Part shown: positions 8,668-16,988 of the stretch, piece after piece | Layout of the letters: each line of letters starts with the position of its first letter | How positions within the stretch are numbered: the first letter of the stretch is position 1 | IMG/VR virus record: IMGVR_UViG_3300009437_000029 | Span: 1 to 21,921 of that record | Length of the DNA stretch: 21,921 bases | Source of the DNA: a virus | Strand: one strand, 5' to 3' | The notes under the pieces: model-generated | Told to the model about the DNA's origin: nothing | Databases searched by the model: none | What the model saw: the letters and a program-made list of their open reading frames with translations, nothing else | Program-made: the position numbers and the translations under genes

Positions 8668-10647
8668 ATGGCAATTATCACAGATCCTGATAATTTATTA
8701 GACGCTGGGGTCGACTCAGCGCAAAATATTTTTATCGACACTGCTTCAAGAACAATTAAAATAAGAAATAATTCTGCTGCTCCATCTGGACCAGAATTAA
8801 ATAATGATGGTGTAACACACCAAGCATTATACTCGTTCTTAAAAGAAGAATGGAAAAACGACACTAAGTCTAAAGACCTTATTGCCTATCCGTTTCCTCT
8901 AATCGCCATTACTCCCGAACAGTTCGAGTGGCGGTTTGGTTGGTCTCCTGCTGACGATTCGTCACGATCACTGTTACGTACTGGTGGTTGGAGAGAATTT
9001 GATATTGACAACAGCACACAGTTAAGAGAATTCATTGGTACGATTTCTCTAGGCAATATTCAGGGTACTCCGACTCAGGGTGATGCTGCTACTGTTGTAC
9101 AACACAAAGTATATTATGCGTTTTTTGATTCTGCTGATGGAACATCAAGCGCTGGTCCTTTCGATTACGATTATGCTGGAGAAGTCAATCAAGCAGTTGA
9201 AACCTATCGAGATTTGAATGGTGATGGTACTCCCGACTTTGATCGTCGCGGCGATATTTTACGATTGTTTACTCGTTCACAACCTTATACTGGACCAAAC
9301 GCAGATCAACAGTCTAAAGCATGGACTTTTGATCAAACTGATACAACAGATATTGGTTTGGCGGCAGGCACAACCCTTCCTTTTAATACTCAAAGATTCC
9401 CGTTGGTCGAAGGCGAAGACTTAAACGTAAAAGACAGAGATGGTGCTAGTATTACTGATGCTGTTATTGCTGCAGGGTTGGGCGCAGGACAAAAATATGC
9501 AAACGCTGGCGGTCCTACTATCGATTACCGTGCTGCTGATGTTGCATCAAGCACTTTAGGGTACTCAGAAGATCTTCTGAGTGGTCCTTTCAATTTTGGT
9601 AATATTATTGACGCGACCTCTCCAACAGTTACGCAATTATCTAACTCTGAACTGTATAGTTGGGTTCAATATAAATTGCGTCAAGATTCTGACATTGAAT
9701 TTGCTGGTGGTACGGTTAAGAATGGTAAATTACAGGATGAATTATTGGCGTTTGTTGGACCTACTTTGACCACAAAATTGGCGACTAACCTCGATCAATC
9801 TGGTTCTAAGCGTGGTACAGCGGTTACTAATATTCGTTCTGCTGATATTAACAACACGCAGTTACGAGATACTGTTAATAATGCATTACAATCGTTTCCT
9901 TTCTCGGCGTCTGTTAAAGTCACTTTCTCAAATGATATACTTGCTGATAGTGATAACGCAAAAGCAACTGTATTTTATGACTACACGCGAGAATATACAG
10001 GCACCAACATTATTATAGCAGACGCTGGTGCTGCTGCTGGTGACGCTACTAAAGATAGTTGTAACATTACATTAACTGGATTTAGTACTACGCCGCTTCT
10101 TAGGGTTGGAACTCCAAACGGTCTCAATACTATTAGTAATCAAGCAGAGGACGCATATTTTAAAATAACTGGCGATGCTACTAATGCAGACAATAATGTT
10201 ATTTTCGGTGTTACTTCGATATTCGATTCTGTTAGTTTTGCTGCGATTACTTTAGACGACACTCCCACTATTGTAAACGTTCCTGGAGGAATTTCAGGAG
10301 GGACTATCAGAACACACCCAATTAATAGTCCTGCTTCGTTAAAAGTTGACTCAGCAGGTACTGCTGTTGAAAATACAGGCGGCGTTGTTTCGTTACTTGC
10401 AACTCCTCCGTTATATAACGGACCAGAAAACACTGTTAATTCCTTAGATGAACTTGTATTTTCATACTCTTACGATAATAACTCTCAAAAAGATCGCGTA
10501 GCGAGTACTGATGTTGCAATTAATGTTCGCGCGATAGGGTTAAATTCTGGTCAGTGGGTACAACAAACCGCGAGTATCACACGTGTTAACGAAATTCCGG
10601 TGTCAGTAATTTCTGCTGTTGAAAGAAACTACAATAATCCAACGTAA
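8668..10647 (+). CDS. Large virion structural protein (marine phage type)
   Basis: A 659-aa protein with no enzyme motif. The N-terminal module (about 1-115) has 'TIKIRNN', 'GVTHQALYSFLKEEWK', 'YPFPLIAITPEQFE' and 'LLRTGGWREFDI', an arrangement I recognise from structural proteins of marine tailed phages whose exact role is not established. Residues 182-190 (DLNGDGTPD) fit a calcium-binding loop of the D-x-N-x-D-G-x-x-D type. The remainder is a string of beta-rich segments high in Ser, Thr, Asn and Asp. It ends in 'AVERNYNNPT', resembling the end of the 687-aa protein downstream ('VGDRNYKNPA'). The start has a GGAGAA site and its own late promoter. Baseplate-attached or fibre component is the likely role. 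Confidence 0.75.
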   Translation: MAIITDPDNLLDAGVDSAQNIFIDTASRTIKIRNNSAAPSGPELNNDGVTHQALYSFLKEEWKNDTKSKDLIAYPFPLIAITPEQFEWRFGWSPADDSSRSLLRTGGWREFDIDNSTQLREFIGTISLGNIQGTPTQGDAATVVQHKVYYAFFDSADGTSSAGPFDYDYAGEVNQAVETYRDLNGDGTPDFDRRGDILRLFTRSQPYTGPNADQQSKAWTFDQTDTTDIGLAAGTTLPFNTQRFPLVEGEDLNVKDRDGASITDAVIAAGLGAGQKYANAGGPTIDYRAADVASSTLGYSEDLLSGPFNFGNIIDATSPTVTQLSNSELYSWVQYKLRQDSDIEFAGGTVKNGKLQDELLAFVGPTLTTKLATNLDQSGSKRGTAVTNIRSADINNTQLRDTVNNALQSFPFSASVKVTFSNDILADSDNAKATVFYDYTREYTGTNIIIADAGAAAGDATKDSCNITLTGFSTTPLLRVGTPNGLNTISNQAEDAYFKITGDATNADNNVIFGVTSIFDSVSFAAITLDDTPTIVNVPGGISGGTIRTHPINSPASLKVDSAGTAVENTGGVVSLLATPPLYNGPENTVNSLDELVFSYSYDNNSQKDRVASTDVAINVRAIGLNSGQWVQQTASITRVNEIPVSVISAVERNYNNPT

Positions 10648-10655
10648 TATAAATA
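10648..10655 (+). promoter_or_regulatory. T4-type late promoter box before the 88-aa gene
   Basis: Exact TATAAATA immediately after the stop of the 659-aa gene. The expected start is near 10661, so the transcript would begin with the GC-rich hairpin at 10662-10683. Confidence 0.8.
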
Positions 10656-10661
10656 TGTTAT

Positions 10662-10683
10662 ATGGGGGCATTACGCCCCCCAT
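10662..10683 (+). terminator. GC-rich hairpin, weak terminator or 5' mRNA hairpin
   Basis: GGGGGC ATTAC GCCCCC forms a 6-bp all-GC stem (10664-10669 with 10675-10680), and flanking AT/AT could pair around one extra C. Only a broken T stretch follows (ATTGATTT), so termination may be partial. It lies just downstream of a late promoter, so it may also cap the new transcript's 5' end. Confidence 0.45.
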
Positions 10684-10701
10684 TGATTTCCGGAGAATAT
10701 T

Positions 10702-10968
10702 ATGAAAATTACACTCGCTCAGGCATCTGAGATTTTAAGTCGTTCTGAAGATGAAGTTTTATTCATCGCAAACAGTGAGGGGCGACTACCTATCACATTG
10801 GTATCCGACCAAGAACTCACATATAATAAAGACGGCACTATATCATTTAACGATGATGTAGAGCATACCACGCCCGAATGGATTTTCGAATTAGAAGATG
10901 TATTGGCGTTTAAAAAAGACATGGACGAAGGTCTCGTTGGGACCGTCGAAAAACTATTAGAGAGTTAA
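10702..10968 (+). CDS. Small protein resembling excisionase-type winged helix
   Basis: An 88-aa acidic protein. Residues 1-33 'TLAQASEILSRSEDEVLFIANSEGRLPITL' (written here only in part as family pattern) follow the layout of the excisionase/MerR-like helix-turn-helix: a helix with A-x-x-x-L, a turn, a second helix, then G-R-L-P before the wing. Residues 58-76 ('EWIFELEDVLAFKKDMDE') match the usual closing 'W-x-F-x-x-x-D-V-x-x-F' helix. A DNA-binding role, perhaps regulatory, is therefore possible, but the acidity and the setting among virion genes also allow a structural or chaperone role. CCGGAGAATATT gives a good ribosome-binding site. The stop abuts the ATG of the 687-aa gene with no gap, so the two are coupled. 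Confidence 0.7.
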   Translation: MKITLAQASEILSRSEDEVLFIANSEGRLPITLVSDQELTYNKDGTISFNDDVEHTTPEWIFELEDVLAFKKDMDEGLVGTVEKLLES

Positions 10969-13032
10969 ATGGCCGTACAAGTACTTGACACAAGAAACAC
11001 CATCGACGCCGCCGATGCATTGACCAACTGGAACTTTTCAGTTAACAACAACGCACGTGATCTTTTTACGGCTGATCCCGATCCAATCGAAGCAACTGGG
11101 CACATTGGTATCGCGGTATCAACAGCAACCGAAGAAGGGTACTTCAACGGTACTATACCTAACAGTGGAGATTTATCGAATACGCTTCTTTATATCTGGG
11201 GTCTTTCACAGGGCATTATGGACACCGAAGTAAACGGTGGTGTTCAAATTGTTTTAGGTGATGGTACTAACCGAAGAGGATATCACGTTGGTGGCTCAAA
11301 TGTGTCTAGTTTTCGACATCCTACAGATAACCCAAATTATGAGTGTCACGTATTAGACACGTCTAATCTTCCTACTGCAATAACTAACTTTCAGGGAGCG
11401 GGTGCACCAACACTTACCACAATTACTGAAGTAGGGCTTGCATTCAAAACGCTACAGGACGCAAAAGGTGGTACTGAAAACTGCTTTATCGATATCATGC
11501 GTTTCGGTACAGATGGCATAGAACTTACATCACAGACACTTGGTCAAATAATACGATTTGACAGTGTGGCGGCATACGACAGGAGCGGGATTACAGGCAG
11601 GGCCAACGGCGCTATAAGAGAAATTGGTGACGGCGTTTTTTCTGCTCAAGCGAAAATAACGTTTGGCACTCTAGGCGATACTGTTGGTAGAAATTGTGAT
11701 TTCTTGACAAAAAACGAAACGTTTTTGTGGGAATCAAGAGGGTTGTCTACGGATACTCGTTATGGTTTCGAAGTAAGAAAACGCGGCGGGGTCGGCGGAA
11801 CTCCCGGCCGAGCCTCGTTTATTGCGGGTAATCGTGTGAGTCAAGGTGTTGGCAATCAGGGCACTACATTTATTGCCAACTCAGCGTCTAATGCAAAGGC
11901 AAACTTTATTGCATCACAAATCAACCTCGACTCTGTTGGTATATACGGCTGTGTGTTTAGAGATTGGGAAGAATTTGTATTTCGAGGCGATGATAGTGCC
12001 GCAGTCGATACGGAAATATTTCAAACAGATTTTATTCAATGCGGCAATGTTGATTTAGGTCGTATTGAAGCACGTAATTGTGGTTTCTTTTCTACTAAGG
12101 CTACGGGAACTACAACAGCCGCGGCAACATTTAACGACACAACTAATATGAGTGGTTTGTTCTTTTCTTCGGGAGGGGCAGGGCACGGGATTAACATCGA
12201 CTCTGCTACTGCGAACCAAGAATTTACGTTTAGTAATTTCACATATAGTGGTTATGCGGCAACAACAGGAAACACAGGAAACGAAGCATTAATTAATCTT
12301 TCAGGCGAACCTATTACAGTTCTCGTATCCGGTGGCGATGTTCCTACAGTCGATTCTGATGGTGTGCGTGGTCAAGTCACAGTTGTTAACAACATTACGA
12401 CTACTATTTCCAGCGTTCTAGGCAATAGCGAAATCAAAGTGTTACCAACTGCTGGGTCACCATACTCAGGCAACACTCTTTCAGATTTCGCAAGTCCAAT
12501 TGCTACTGAAACTGTTAGTGCAGACACAAACAGTGGTGACGGTGGTTCTAATTACATTGGTTACTCCAACAACGGTGGTTTTGTTCAAATTGATGCCAAC
12601 GGAACAAATGTTTTTAGTAATTTTCCCGGCGTACTTCAAGACACAAATTCAACAAATCCAAGAGCGTTAGCGGCAGGAGACACTGTGCGTGTTCTTATCA
12701 GAAACGATGCCGACAACCCATCATTACAATTATTTGATACGTTTGTGGTATCGGGTACACCAAGTGCATCAACTATATTGACAACGACTTCATTTAGTGG
12801 ATTTACCTCAGCATTTGGCACAACATTAAATAGTGCGAACAGTAAAACAGTCACCGTCGAAAAGGTTGATGCAAGATATCAATTCAGTGTTGCGAATGGA
12901 ACGCAAATAGACTTCTTAACATATCGAATCGGTAGTGATTCTATTTTAACAACTGGACAGACAATTACTAGTGCTAACAGTTCGTTTCCTCTCTCACAAG
13001 TCGGTGACAGAAACTATAAGAACCCAGCATAA
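10969..13032 (+). CDS. Large beta-helix-like virion protein (tailspike/fibre type)
   Basis: A 687-aa protein. The N-terminal half (about 1-200) is a globular beta domain of the kind repeated in marine phage virion proteins, with 'LTNWNFSVNNN' and 'VQIVLGDGTNRRGYHVGG'. Residues about 295-430 have short strands with regular turns ('FIANSASNAKANFIA', 'SVGIYGCVFRDW', 'EIFQTDFIQCG', 'RIEARNCGFFS'), the look of a right-handed parallel beta-helix. The C-terminal part (about 560-687) is beta-rich and ends in 'VGDRNYKNPA'. Beta-helix trimers are typical of tailspikes and host-binding proteins. I see no clear catalytic triad, so binding rather than cleavage is as likely. It is coupled without a gap to the small winged-helix-like gene. 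Confidence 0.75.
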   Translation: MAVQVLDTRNTIDAADALTNWNFSVNNNARDLFTADPDPIEATGHIGIAVSTATEEGYFNGTIPNSGDLSNTLLYIWGLSQGIMDTEVNGGVQIVLGDGTNRRGYHVGGSNVSSFRHPTDNPNYECHVLDTSNLPTAITNFQGAGAPTLTTITEVGLAFKTLQDAKGGTENCFIDIMRFGTDGIELTSQTLGQIIRFDSVAAYDRSGITGRANGAIREIGDGVFSAQAKITFGTLGDTVGRNCDFLTKNETFLWESRGLSTDTRYGFEVRKRGGVGGTPGRASFIAGNRVSQGVGNQGTTFIANSASNAKANFIASQINLDSVGIYGCVFRDWEEFVFRGDDSAAVDTEIFQTDFIQCGNVDLGRIEARNCGFFSTKATGTTTAAATFNDTTNMSGLFFSSGGAGHGINIDSATANQEFTFSNFTYSGYAATTGNTGNEALINLSGEPITVLVSGGDVPTVDSDGVRGQVTVVNNITTTISSVLGNSEIKVLPTAGSPYSGNTLSDFASPIATETVSADTNSGDGGSNYIGYSNNGGFVQIDANGTNVFSNFPGVLQDTNSTNPRALAAGDTVRVLIRNDADNPSLQLFDTFVVSGTPSASTILTTTSFSGFTSAFGTTLNSANSKTVTVEKVDARYQFSVANGTQIDFLTYRIGSDSILTTGQTITSANSSFPLSQVGDRNYKNPA

Positions 13033-13038
13033 AAACCA

Positions 13039-13046
13039 TATAAATA
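13039..13046 (+). promoter_or_regulatory. T4-type late promoter box before the 833-aa gene
   Basis: Exact TATAAATA seven bases after the stop of the 687-aa gene. The expected start near 13052 gives a leader of about 29 bases with an AGGAT ribosome-binding site. Confidence 0.85.
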
Positions 13047-13080
13047 GAACTATTAACAAAGAATTTAACAGGATCTAAAA

Positions 13081-15582
13081 ATGTCAGGCGAAAAGAAATT
13101 TACTAGGATACCACCGGAGAGTACTGGCGACCGTGTGTACATGGTACATACTGCCGAGATTGGGTTCAAGGACTTCAACGTTGTTCCTGCGGGTTCTACT
13201 GATCATGTGTGGAAAACAGGAGAATTGTACGACATCTCTGGTTTCGGAGGTAATGGCAAGGTTCATGTCCATGGAGATTATGTCAATGGCGAAACAGGTC
13301 TTCTGGCGGTTCACTATAACAAAACTGCCAAGTTTGAAAATTTAGTTCCTGCTGTTGATGCTGTCATATCATACAAAGGGACAGATATTGCAATAGTAAC
13401 TAATGCTTATGATGTATACATTCCTACTCAAAACATTATGGGGTTTGATAACCCAGAATTTGGTCTTGATATTGATCGCTTCGGCTCTGCTCAAATTACT
13501 TTTGGTGAAGGTGCTCCAGAGATTAATGGTTTTGGTGCGTTACGTATCGCAAACTCAAGGGTAATCGCACAGTATAACTTTTCGCAAAGTGCTTTGCCTG
13601 ACCAATTTGCTAATACTCAAGTTGGAACGGGGTCTGCTACGTATGAAGCAGATAGACGTTGGGTTAAACTCAGTGTTGCAGGTGATGCCTCTGGCGGAGC
13701 AGACAACGATTTAACAACAAACACTTCTCACTTATATCACCCAGTAACCTATGGATCAACAAACCTTCTTGTAATGGGCACACGGTTGCCTGATGCTGGT
13801 GTTGCGGGTCTTGTTAGGAACTGGGGTTCATTTGATGCAACAGATGGATTTATGTTTCGTTTGGTCGGAACATCACTAGGGGTTGTTCATCGACACACTT
13901 TCAATGCAAATTATGTTAGTGCCAATAAAACAGAAAACTTTATTGCTCAGGCAGATTGGAATAGAGACACGCTTCTGGGTACAGGCGGAACCACAAACAA
14001 ATCAGGTGTTACATTAGATGTAACCAAAGCAAACGCATACTGGATCGACTTTCAACAGTTGGGCGGGGGTACGATTCGCTGGGGTATTTTTGCTGGTGGT
14101 GAACGAATTATTTGTCACGAAATGGACATGGGTAATGGTGGTCCTGCTGGCACTTGGGTTACTAATGCGGTAGCAAATAGTGCAAGACCTATCTGTTGGG
14201 CAATGAAACGCATTGACATTACACAAGATCCAGGTGGTCCAGAAAGATCTTTTTATTCTTTGGGTGCTACGGTATGGACGGATGCAGATGTAGAACCAAT
14301 TCAAGAATACGGAAAACCAGGAAATTTTGACGCAGTGTTTGCAATTGATGAAAACACCACGCAAAGAGGTGTTCCTTATACTCAAGGGGCATACTATCTA
14401 ACTTCTTTAAAACCATCTGTTAGTTATCCTAACGGACAAGACAATCATACCATATACACTCCTAAAAAATTGGATGTCAATTGTTTCAATCAAGATGGAT
14501 CACGCCCAGACGGGGAAATTAGAGTATTCTTACAGTGTATACTGCGTGGTGAAAACTTCAATACACCATCGTATAGTACATTGGAATACGATGGGCAGAA
14601 TGCGTCTTCATCTGTTACTGGTGGTGTTCGATCTATATACAATCAAAAAGGAAATCACGTAGGACACGGTCCTGAGATTTTCAGAGTGCCCATAAGTCAA
14701 GGTGTTGGTCAGTTGGACATGGGCGATATCTTTGACAATATTCAATACGGTGCTGTTCGACCTAATGCTGAAGCATTTGTTGCTTTTAGATCACAACCGC
14801 TTGCGAATATCAATGCACAAGATGATCACAATGCCGTGGGTTCATTAGTAGGTTCTACTTTCGGTGCTGGTAAAGTAAGTATTCAAGTTGGCACTAATCC
14901 ACTTAATGGCGGCAACGTTCACTTCTTCGAGGATCGTGCGCCCATTACTATTACAGGAGTTTCAGGACTAACTACTGGACCAGAAACATTAACAGGCACG
15001 TATTATCTTTCGTTCATCGACGGTAACGAAGCATTCTTGTATGATAGTGCCGCAGGTGGTTTGACGACACTAGAAGACGATAGAGATTGTCGTGTGATTA
15101 ACTTTACACCATCAACTGTTCCTCTTGGCATTTCTGAAGATGATTCGTGTTCAGTTGCTGGTATAGGTAGTGCATATGTATTAGACTATGATTCTGATGC
15201 CGGTAACATATATCTACACGGAAGAACTGTTGCGGCGCTCGATGATACTGTTGCGGGCGGAACGGCATTCACCGTAGCATCTGCGACGAATACCAGTCTG
15301 CTTGCTACCACGTTAATAGCAATCAACAAAACCGGTGTTAGTAATTATCCCAAAGACTACAAGACAACATTAGGCGCAGTTAATTCTTCTGGGTGGTCGC
15401 AACCAACACTTGATGTTGCATCTATCGGAAACATTAGGGGTCTTGCGCCGAAATCACCTGTTTGGACATTCATGTATAATCCTATTGGTGGCGACGATCT
15501 TGGGTTACAACCTGGTGGAGCATCTGGTCCAGAAAGAACCTTCGTTACATTCAATCTCACTTGGAAAGAATTAAGTCAGTAA
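13081..15582 (+). CDS. Multidomain virion protein with marine-phage beta domain and E1-FCCH-like module
   Basis: An 833-aa protein. Residues about 150-405 form a beta-sandwich-like domain with core motifs 'QADWNRDTLLG', 'SGVTLDVTKANAYWIDFQQLG', 'IRWGIFAGGE' and 'CHEMDMGN' (288-352). This pattern of W-N, G-V-T-L-D, I-D-F-x-x-L-G, I-R-W/F-G and H-x-x-x-x-x-N recurs in many phage tail-associated proteins of unknown function. Residues about 608-665 ('PITITGVSGL', 'LTGTYYLSFIDGNEAFLYD') resemble the E1-FCCH-like modules often inserted in tail proteins. The C-terminus ends in 'TFVTFNLTWKELSQ'. No enzyme motif is visible. It has its own late promoter, and its stop overlaps the next ATG. Baseplate or fibre component is my inference. 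Confidence 0.75.
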   Translation: MSGEKKFTRIPPESTGDRVYMVHTAEIGFKDFNVVPAGSTDHVWKTGELYDISGFGGNGKVHVHGDYVNGETGLLAVHYNKTAKFENLVPAVDAVISYKGTDIAIVTNAYDVYIPTQNIMGFDNPEFGLDIDRFGSAQITFGEGAPEINGFGALRIANSRVIAQYNFSQSALPDQFANTQVGTGSATYEADRRWVKLSVAGDASGGADNDLTTNTSHLYHPVTYGSTNLLVMGTRLPDAGVAGLVRNWGSFDATDGFMFRLVGTSLGVVHRHTFNANYVSANKTENFIAQADWNRDTLLGTGGTTNKSGVTLDVTKANAYWIDFQQLGGGTIRWGIFAGGERIICHEMDMGNGGPAGTWVTNAVANSARPICWAMKRIDITQDPGGPERSFYSLGATVWTDADVEPIQEYGKPGNFDAVFAIDENTTQRGVPYTQGAYYLTSLKPSVSYPNGQDNHTIYTPKKLDVNCFNQDGSRPDGEIRVFLQCILRGENFNTPSYSTLEYDGQNASSSVTGGVRSIYNQKGNHVGHGPEIFRVPISQGVGQLDMGDIFDNIQYGAVRPNAEAFVAFRSQPLANINAQDDHNAVGSLVGSTFGAGKVSIQVGTNPLNGGNVHFFEDRAPITITGVSGLTTGPETLTGTYYLSFIDGNEAFLYDSAAGGLTTLEDDRDCRVINFTPSTVPLGISEDDSCSVAGIGSAYVLDYDSDAGNIYLHGRTVAALDDTVAGGTAFTVASATNTSLLATTLIAINKTGVSNYPKDYKTTLGAVNSSGWSQPTLDVASIGNIRGLAPKSPVWTFMYNPIGGDDLGLQPGGASGPERTFVTFNLTWKELSQ

Positions 15583-16217
15583 TGCCTAGTTTAATATTCA
15601 ACTATGGTTCTTGGTGGAACTGGGAGACTGCCGCAGCAGGTGGTTATCCTAATCAAAAAGTTGCGTTTGATGGACGTAATAAAATCATCTATGTTAATGA
15701 GGGTGTCACTGACCTCGACGTAAAAATTGACATCTATTCAGCGTGGAAAGAGTGGACTTTGTTTTCTCCTGAGTATCCTGTCGCAATTGGTTGGAAAGAA
15801 GCAATCAGTGCAATTGGTGGTGAACCACTGAACGATACACTGAACGTTGGTAGTACATTCTTCTTAGAGAATAACTGGAGAATACAACCGTTTGCGTCTA
15901 AAGATCCATATGTTTTGACTGTGAATGGTAACATTTATACGCGAGAGGCGGGAGGTAATCCGTTCTTGTTTGCAGAAGGTGTCTCGGTAAACCTGACACG
16001 TTCTAATTTGGTCGATCAGTTAGTAGCAAATGCTACAGTAACAGAAGCAGATTATCTTGCAATAGCGCAGAAAGTTTGGGAATATTCTACTTTAGTATCT
16101 ACGGGCGGAAATACTTACGGAACATTAACCAAAGGTATTGATAGCGATCAAACTATTATTTCGACCAAGGTCGATAAAACTTTAACGACCGGAGAATATT
16201 TGGCGTTTCAAAAATGA
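15582..16217 (+). CDS. Conserved phage structural protein, function unknown
   Basis: A 211-aa protein. The frame is open upstream to a TTG at 15561, but ATG 15582 overlaps the upstream stop as TAATG, like other junctions here, so I use it. The core (28-120) has 'KIIYVNEGVTDLDVKIDIYSAWKEW', shown here as a pattern of beta strand then I-Y-S-x-W-K-E-W, followed by 'AISAIGGEPL', 'STFFLENNWRIQPF' and 'YVLTVNGNIYTREAG'. I recognise this order from small virion proteins of many tailed phages; the role is not established. The C-terminal 70 residues are helical with a D-Y-x-x-I-A-x-x-V-W-E-Y segment. It lies between a large virion protein and the glycosyltransferase gene, overlapping the latter as ATGA. 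Tail or fibre attachment is possible. Confidence 0.78.
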   Translation: MPSLIFNYGSWWNWETAAAGGYPNQKVAFDGRNKIIYVNEGVTDLDVKIDIYSAWKEWTLFSPEYPVAIGWKEAISAIGGEPLNDTLNVGSTFFLENNWRIQPFASKDPYVLTVNGNIYTREAGGNPFLFAEGVSVNLTRSNLVDQLVANATVTEADYLAIAQKVWEYSTLVSTGGNTYGTLTKGIDSDQTIISTKVDKTLTTGEYLAFQK

Positions 16218-16987
16218 TTTATGAAATCCGCGAGAGAGGCGGTCTTGGTGATGTTGTAAAATGGACTGCATATTTTAAAAAATTTTCTACAGAAAAAGAT
16301 ACGTTTCAATATCTTTTAAAAAGTCACGGCGGCGGACCTGCTTGTTGGGAACGTTTTAAATTATGTTTTGAACTTTTCGATATAAAATCTGAGTTAAGAT
16401 CAGTCGATTTTGATTCATATTATCACCCCGATCGCATTTTTAATATGGGTAATCCAGAGTATGCCTCATATGATAATCCAGTATATTATGAAGGTATAAA
16501 TGAAAAATATTTATGGAATCCTACTAAAAATTATGTAGGAGTTTATTTAAACAACGATAGAGATGGGTGGAGAGTAAGAAAACAAAATTTTGAAGACTCT
16601 GGCAAATCTGGATATGATGAGGATATGAAAAAGTGGAATTTTTATAAACTTCTGCCGCAGAAAACTCAAGAAGACATATTAGATTTACTTGTTGAGCATA
16701 ACATAAATTATTCTATATTAGGTTTACCACATAGAGATTTTTATTCTTCTTTAAAAGTAATGAGAAACTCGGCGTTTTGCATAGGTATAGAAGGCGGGTG
16801 GGCGCATATGGCGCATGCATTAAAAGTTCCGTATATCTGTTTGTTAGACGGACCATTGGATATTGCGAATATGGCGCATCCGTTTAACCCATATATACAG
16901 TATGTTAGAACAAAACATTTACATAAGTTTTTTGAAAGTGAATTAATTAGTAAGTATTTAAATTTAGAAATATACAAAGGAGTATAA
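16214..16987 (+). CDS. Glycosyltransferase family 9-like (GT-B) enzyme
   Basis: A 257-aa protein with the two ends of a heptosyltransferase-type GT-B fold. The N-terminus has a 'GGLGDVV' loop (9-15), like the G-x-L-G-D-V of ADP-heptose transferases. Near the C-terminus 'GIEGGWAHMAHALKVPYICLLDG' (191-213, cited as family motif) mirrors the sugar-nucleotide-binding G-x-D-x-G-x-x-H-x-A-x-A-L-x-V-P. Proteins of this family move a sugar from a nucleotide donor to an acceptor; donor and acceptor here are unknown. It is shorter than cellular members. It overlaps the preceding structural gene by ATGA and is followed within 2 bases by gene 67, so it is made late with virion proteins. It is visibly more A+T-rich than the structural genes. 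Modification of a virion protein is inference; host surface modification is the alternative. Confidence 0.72.
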   Translation: MIYEIRERGGLGDVVKWTAYFKKFSTEKDTFQYLLKSHGGGPACWERFKLCFELFDIKSELRSVDFDSYYHPDRIFNMGNPEYASYDNPVYYEGINEKYLWNPTKNYVGVYLNNDRDGWRVRKQNFEDSGKSGYDEDMKKWNFYKLLPQKTQEDILDLLVEHNINYSILGLPHRDFYSSLKVMRNSAFCIGIEGGWAHMAHALKVPYICLLDGPLDIANMAHPFNPYIQYVRTKHLHKFFESELISKYLNLEIYKGV

Positions 16988-16988
16988 A

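Noticed and set aside
15561-15581. Upstream TTG start for the 211-aa gene
   Set aside because: ATG 15582 overlaps the previous stop as TAATG, the same junction used at 923, 1504 and 18257; the TTG has no ribosome-binding site.
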